Shown: one piece after another, positions 63,598 to 64,000 of the stretch
How the letters are laid out: each line of letters begins with the position of its first letter
Position numbering within the stretch: the stretch's first letter is position 1
Assembly: GCA_037176705.1 (NCBI GenBank)
Contig: CM073891.1
Span: 97,089,827 to 97,153,826, forward strand
Origin: Molossus alvarezi
Lineage: Eukaryota > Chordata > Mammalia > Chiroptera > Molossidae
Direction: 5' to 3'
DNA: 64,000 bases
Notes under the pieces: generated by a model
Told to the model about the DNA's origin: nothing
What the model saw: the letters and a program-made list of their open reading frames with translations, nothing else
The model's database searches: none
Program-made: the position numbers and the translations under genes

Positions 63598-63808
63598 AAA
63601 AAAAAATTTTTTTTAATTGATTTTAGAGAGGAAGGGAGAGGGAGAGGGGGACAGAAACATCAATGAGAGAGAACATCAATTGGCCGCCTCCTGCATGCCC
63701 CCCACTGGCGATTTGCCCCACAACCTGGGCATGTGCCCTGACCAGGAATCAAACTGGCGACCTCTTGGTGCATGGGTCAACACTCAACCAGTGAGCCACA
63801 CAAGCCTG
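63598..63808 (-). repeat. Ves-related SINE, short type, nested in L1
   Basis: Reverse copy near consensus. Flanks CCTTTTCATTAAAA / CTCTTTTCATTTTAA are the target duplication. Confidence 0.94.
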
Positions 63809-64000
63809 GCCTCTTTTCATTTTAATGCTGGTTTCTTTTGTTGTGCAGCAGCTTTGTAGTTTGATATAGCCCCATTTGTTCATTTTTTCCTTTGTTTCTC
63901 TTGCCCTACACAATGTATCGGTGAAAATTCTGTTACATGTGATGTCTGAGATTTTGCTGCCTACATTTCCTTCTAGGATTTTTATGGTTTCATGACTTAC

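Larger units (their letters stand above)
62335..64000 (-). repeat. L1 3' UTR and ORF2 end, reverse orientation, running off the window
   Basis: Starts with the pyrimidine-rich 3' UTR, then landmarks TCTCTGATGATTAGTGATGT and TATTTTGGATATTAACCCCT in antisense order, continuing to 64000. Two SINEs are nested in it. Less diverged than most L1 in the window. Confidence 0.88.

Noticed and set aside
45797..64000. KLF14 or another intronless gene upstream of TSGA13
   Set aside because: No zinc-finger coding sequence or GC-rich single-exon gene is present. In human KLF14 lies farther away than the sequence available here.

Overview
The window is mammalian chromosomal DNA, almost certainly from a bat. 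About 45 copies of tRNA-derived SINEs of the Ves type are scattered on both strands, many nearly identical and flanked by intact target-site duplications. The rest is the usual mammalian mix of nested LINE-1, old L2 and MIR, hAT-type MITEs, and degraded class I endogenous retrovirus (ERV) sequence. Ves SINEs are known from yangochiropteran bats; the family or species cannot be settled from this window.

Two protein-coding genes are present, both on the minus strand and in tandem. COPG2 (gamma-2 subunit of the COPI coat) contributes its promoter/CpG island (about 32290-33130) and its first five coding exons (32760 down to 9542, residues 1 to about 107). Its intron 5 covers 1-9541 and leaves the window, so the rest of the gene lies to the left. 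Immediately upstream, TSGA13 (testis-specific gene 13) is complete as a coding sequence: seven coding exons from 45796 down to 33193 with consistent splice phases, 819 nt, 272 codons plus stop. Its only candidate polyadenylation signal (33106-33111) lies inside the COPG2 CpG island, about 350 bp upstream of the COPG2 start codon. This order matches the COPG2-TSGA13 order next to the imprinted MEST domain on human chromosome 7q32; the next gene there, KLF14, is not seen before 64000.

Layout. 1-5450: class I ERV remnant (gag-like, pol, possible 3' LTR), in COPG2 intron 5. 5450-9541: old L1 and unassigned sequence. 9542-9621: COPG2 exon 5. 9622-27961: large COPG2 intron 4, packed with L1 in both orientations, SINEs, two hAT-like MITEs, an MRPS24 processed pseudogene and a fossil L2 endonuclease region. 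27962-32760: COPG2 exons 4 to 1. 32290-33130: CpG island. 33193-45796: TSGA13. 45797-64000: upstream sequence with a textbook hAT MITE, SINEs, L2/MIR fossils, an LTR at about 60830-61300 and a minus-strand L1 running off the right edge.

The most unusual signals concern the SINEs. Three insertions contain only the tRNA-like head, ending within a few bases of the same point and followed by an A-rich tail. The full-length SINE carries a 3' stem-loop whose stem varies between copies while remaining pairable. Two SINEs inserted one after the other at the same target, leaving three copies of one 12-bp duplication.
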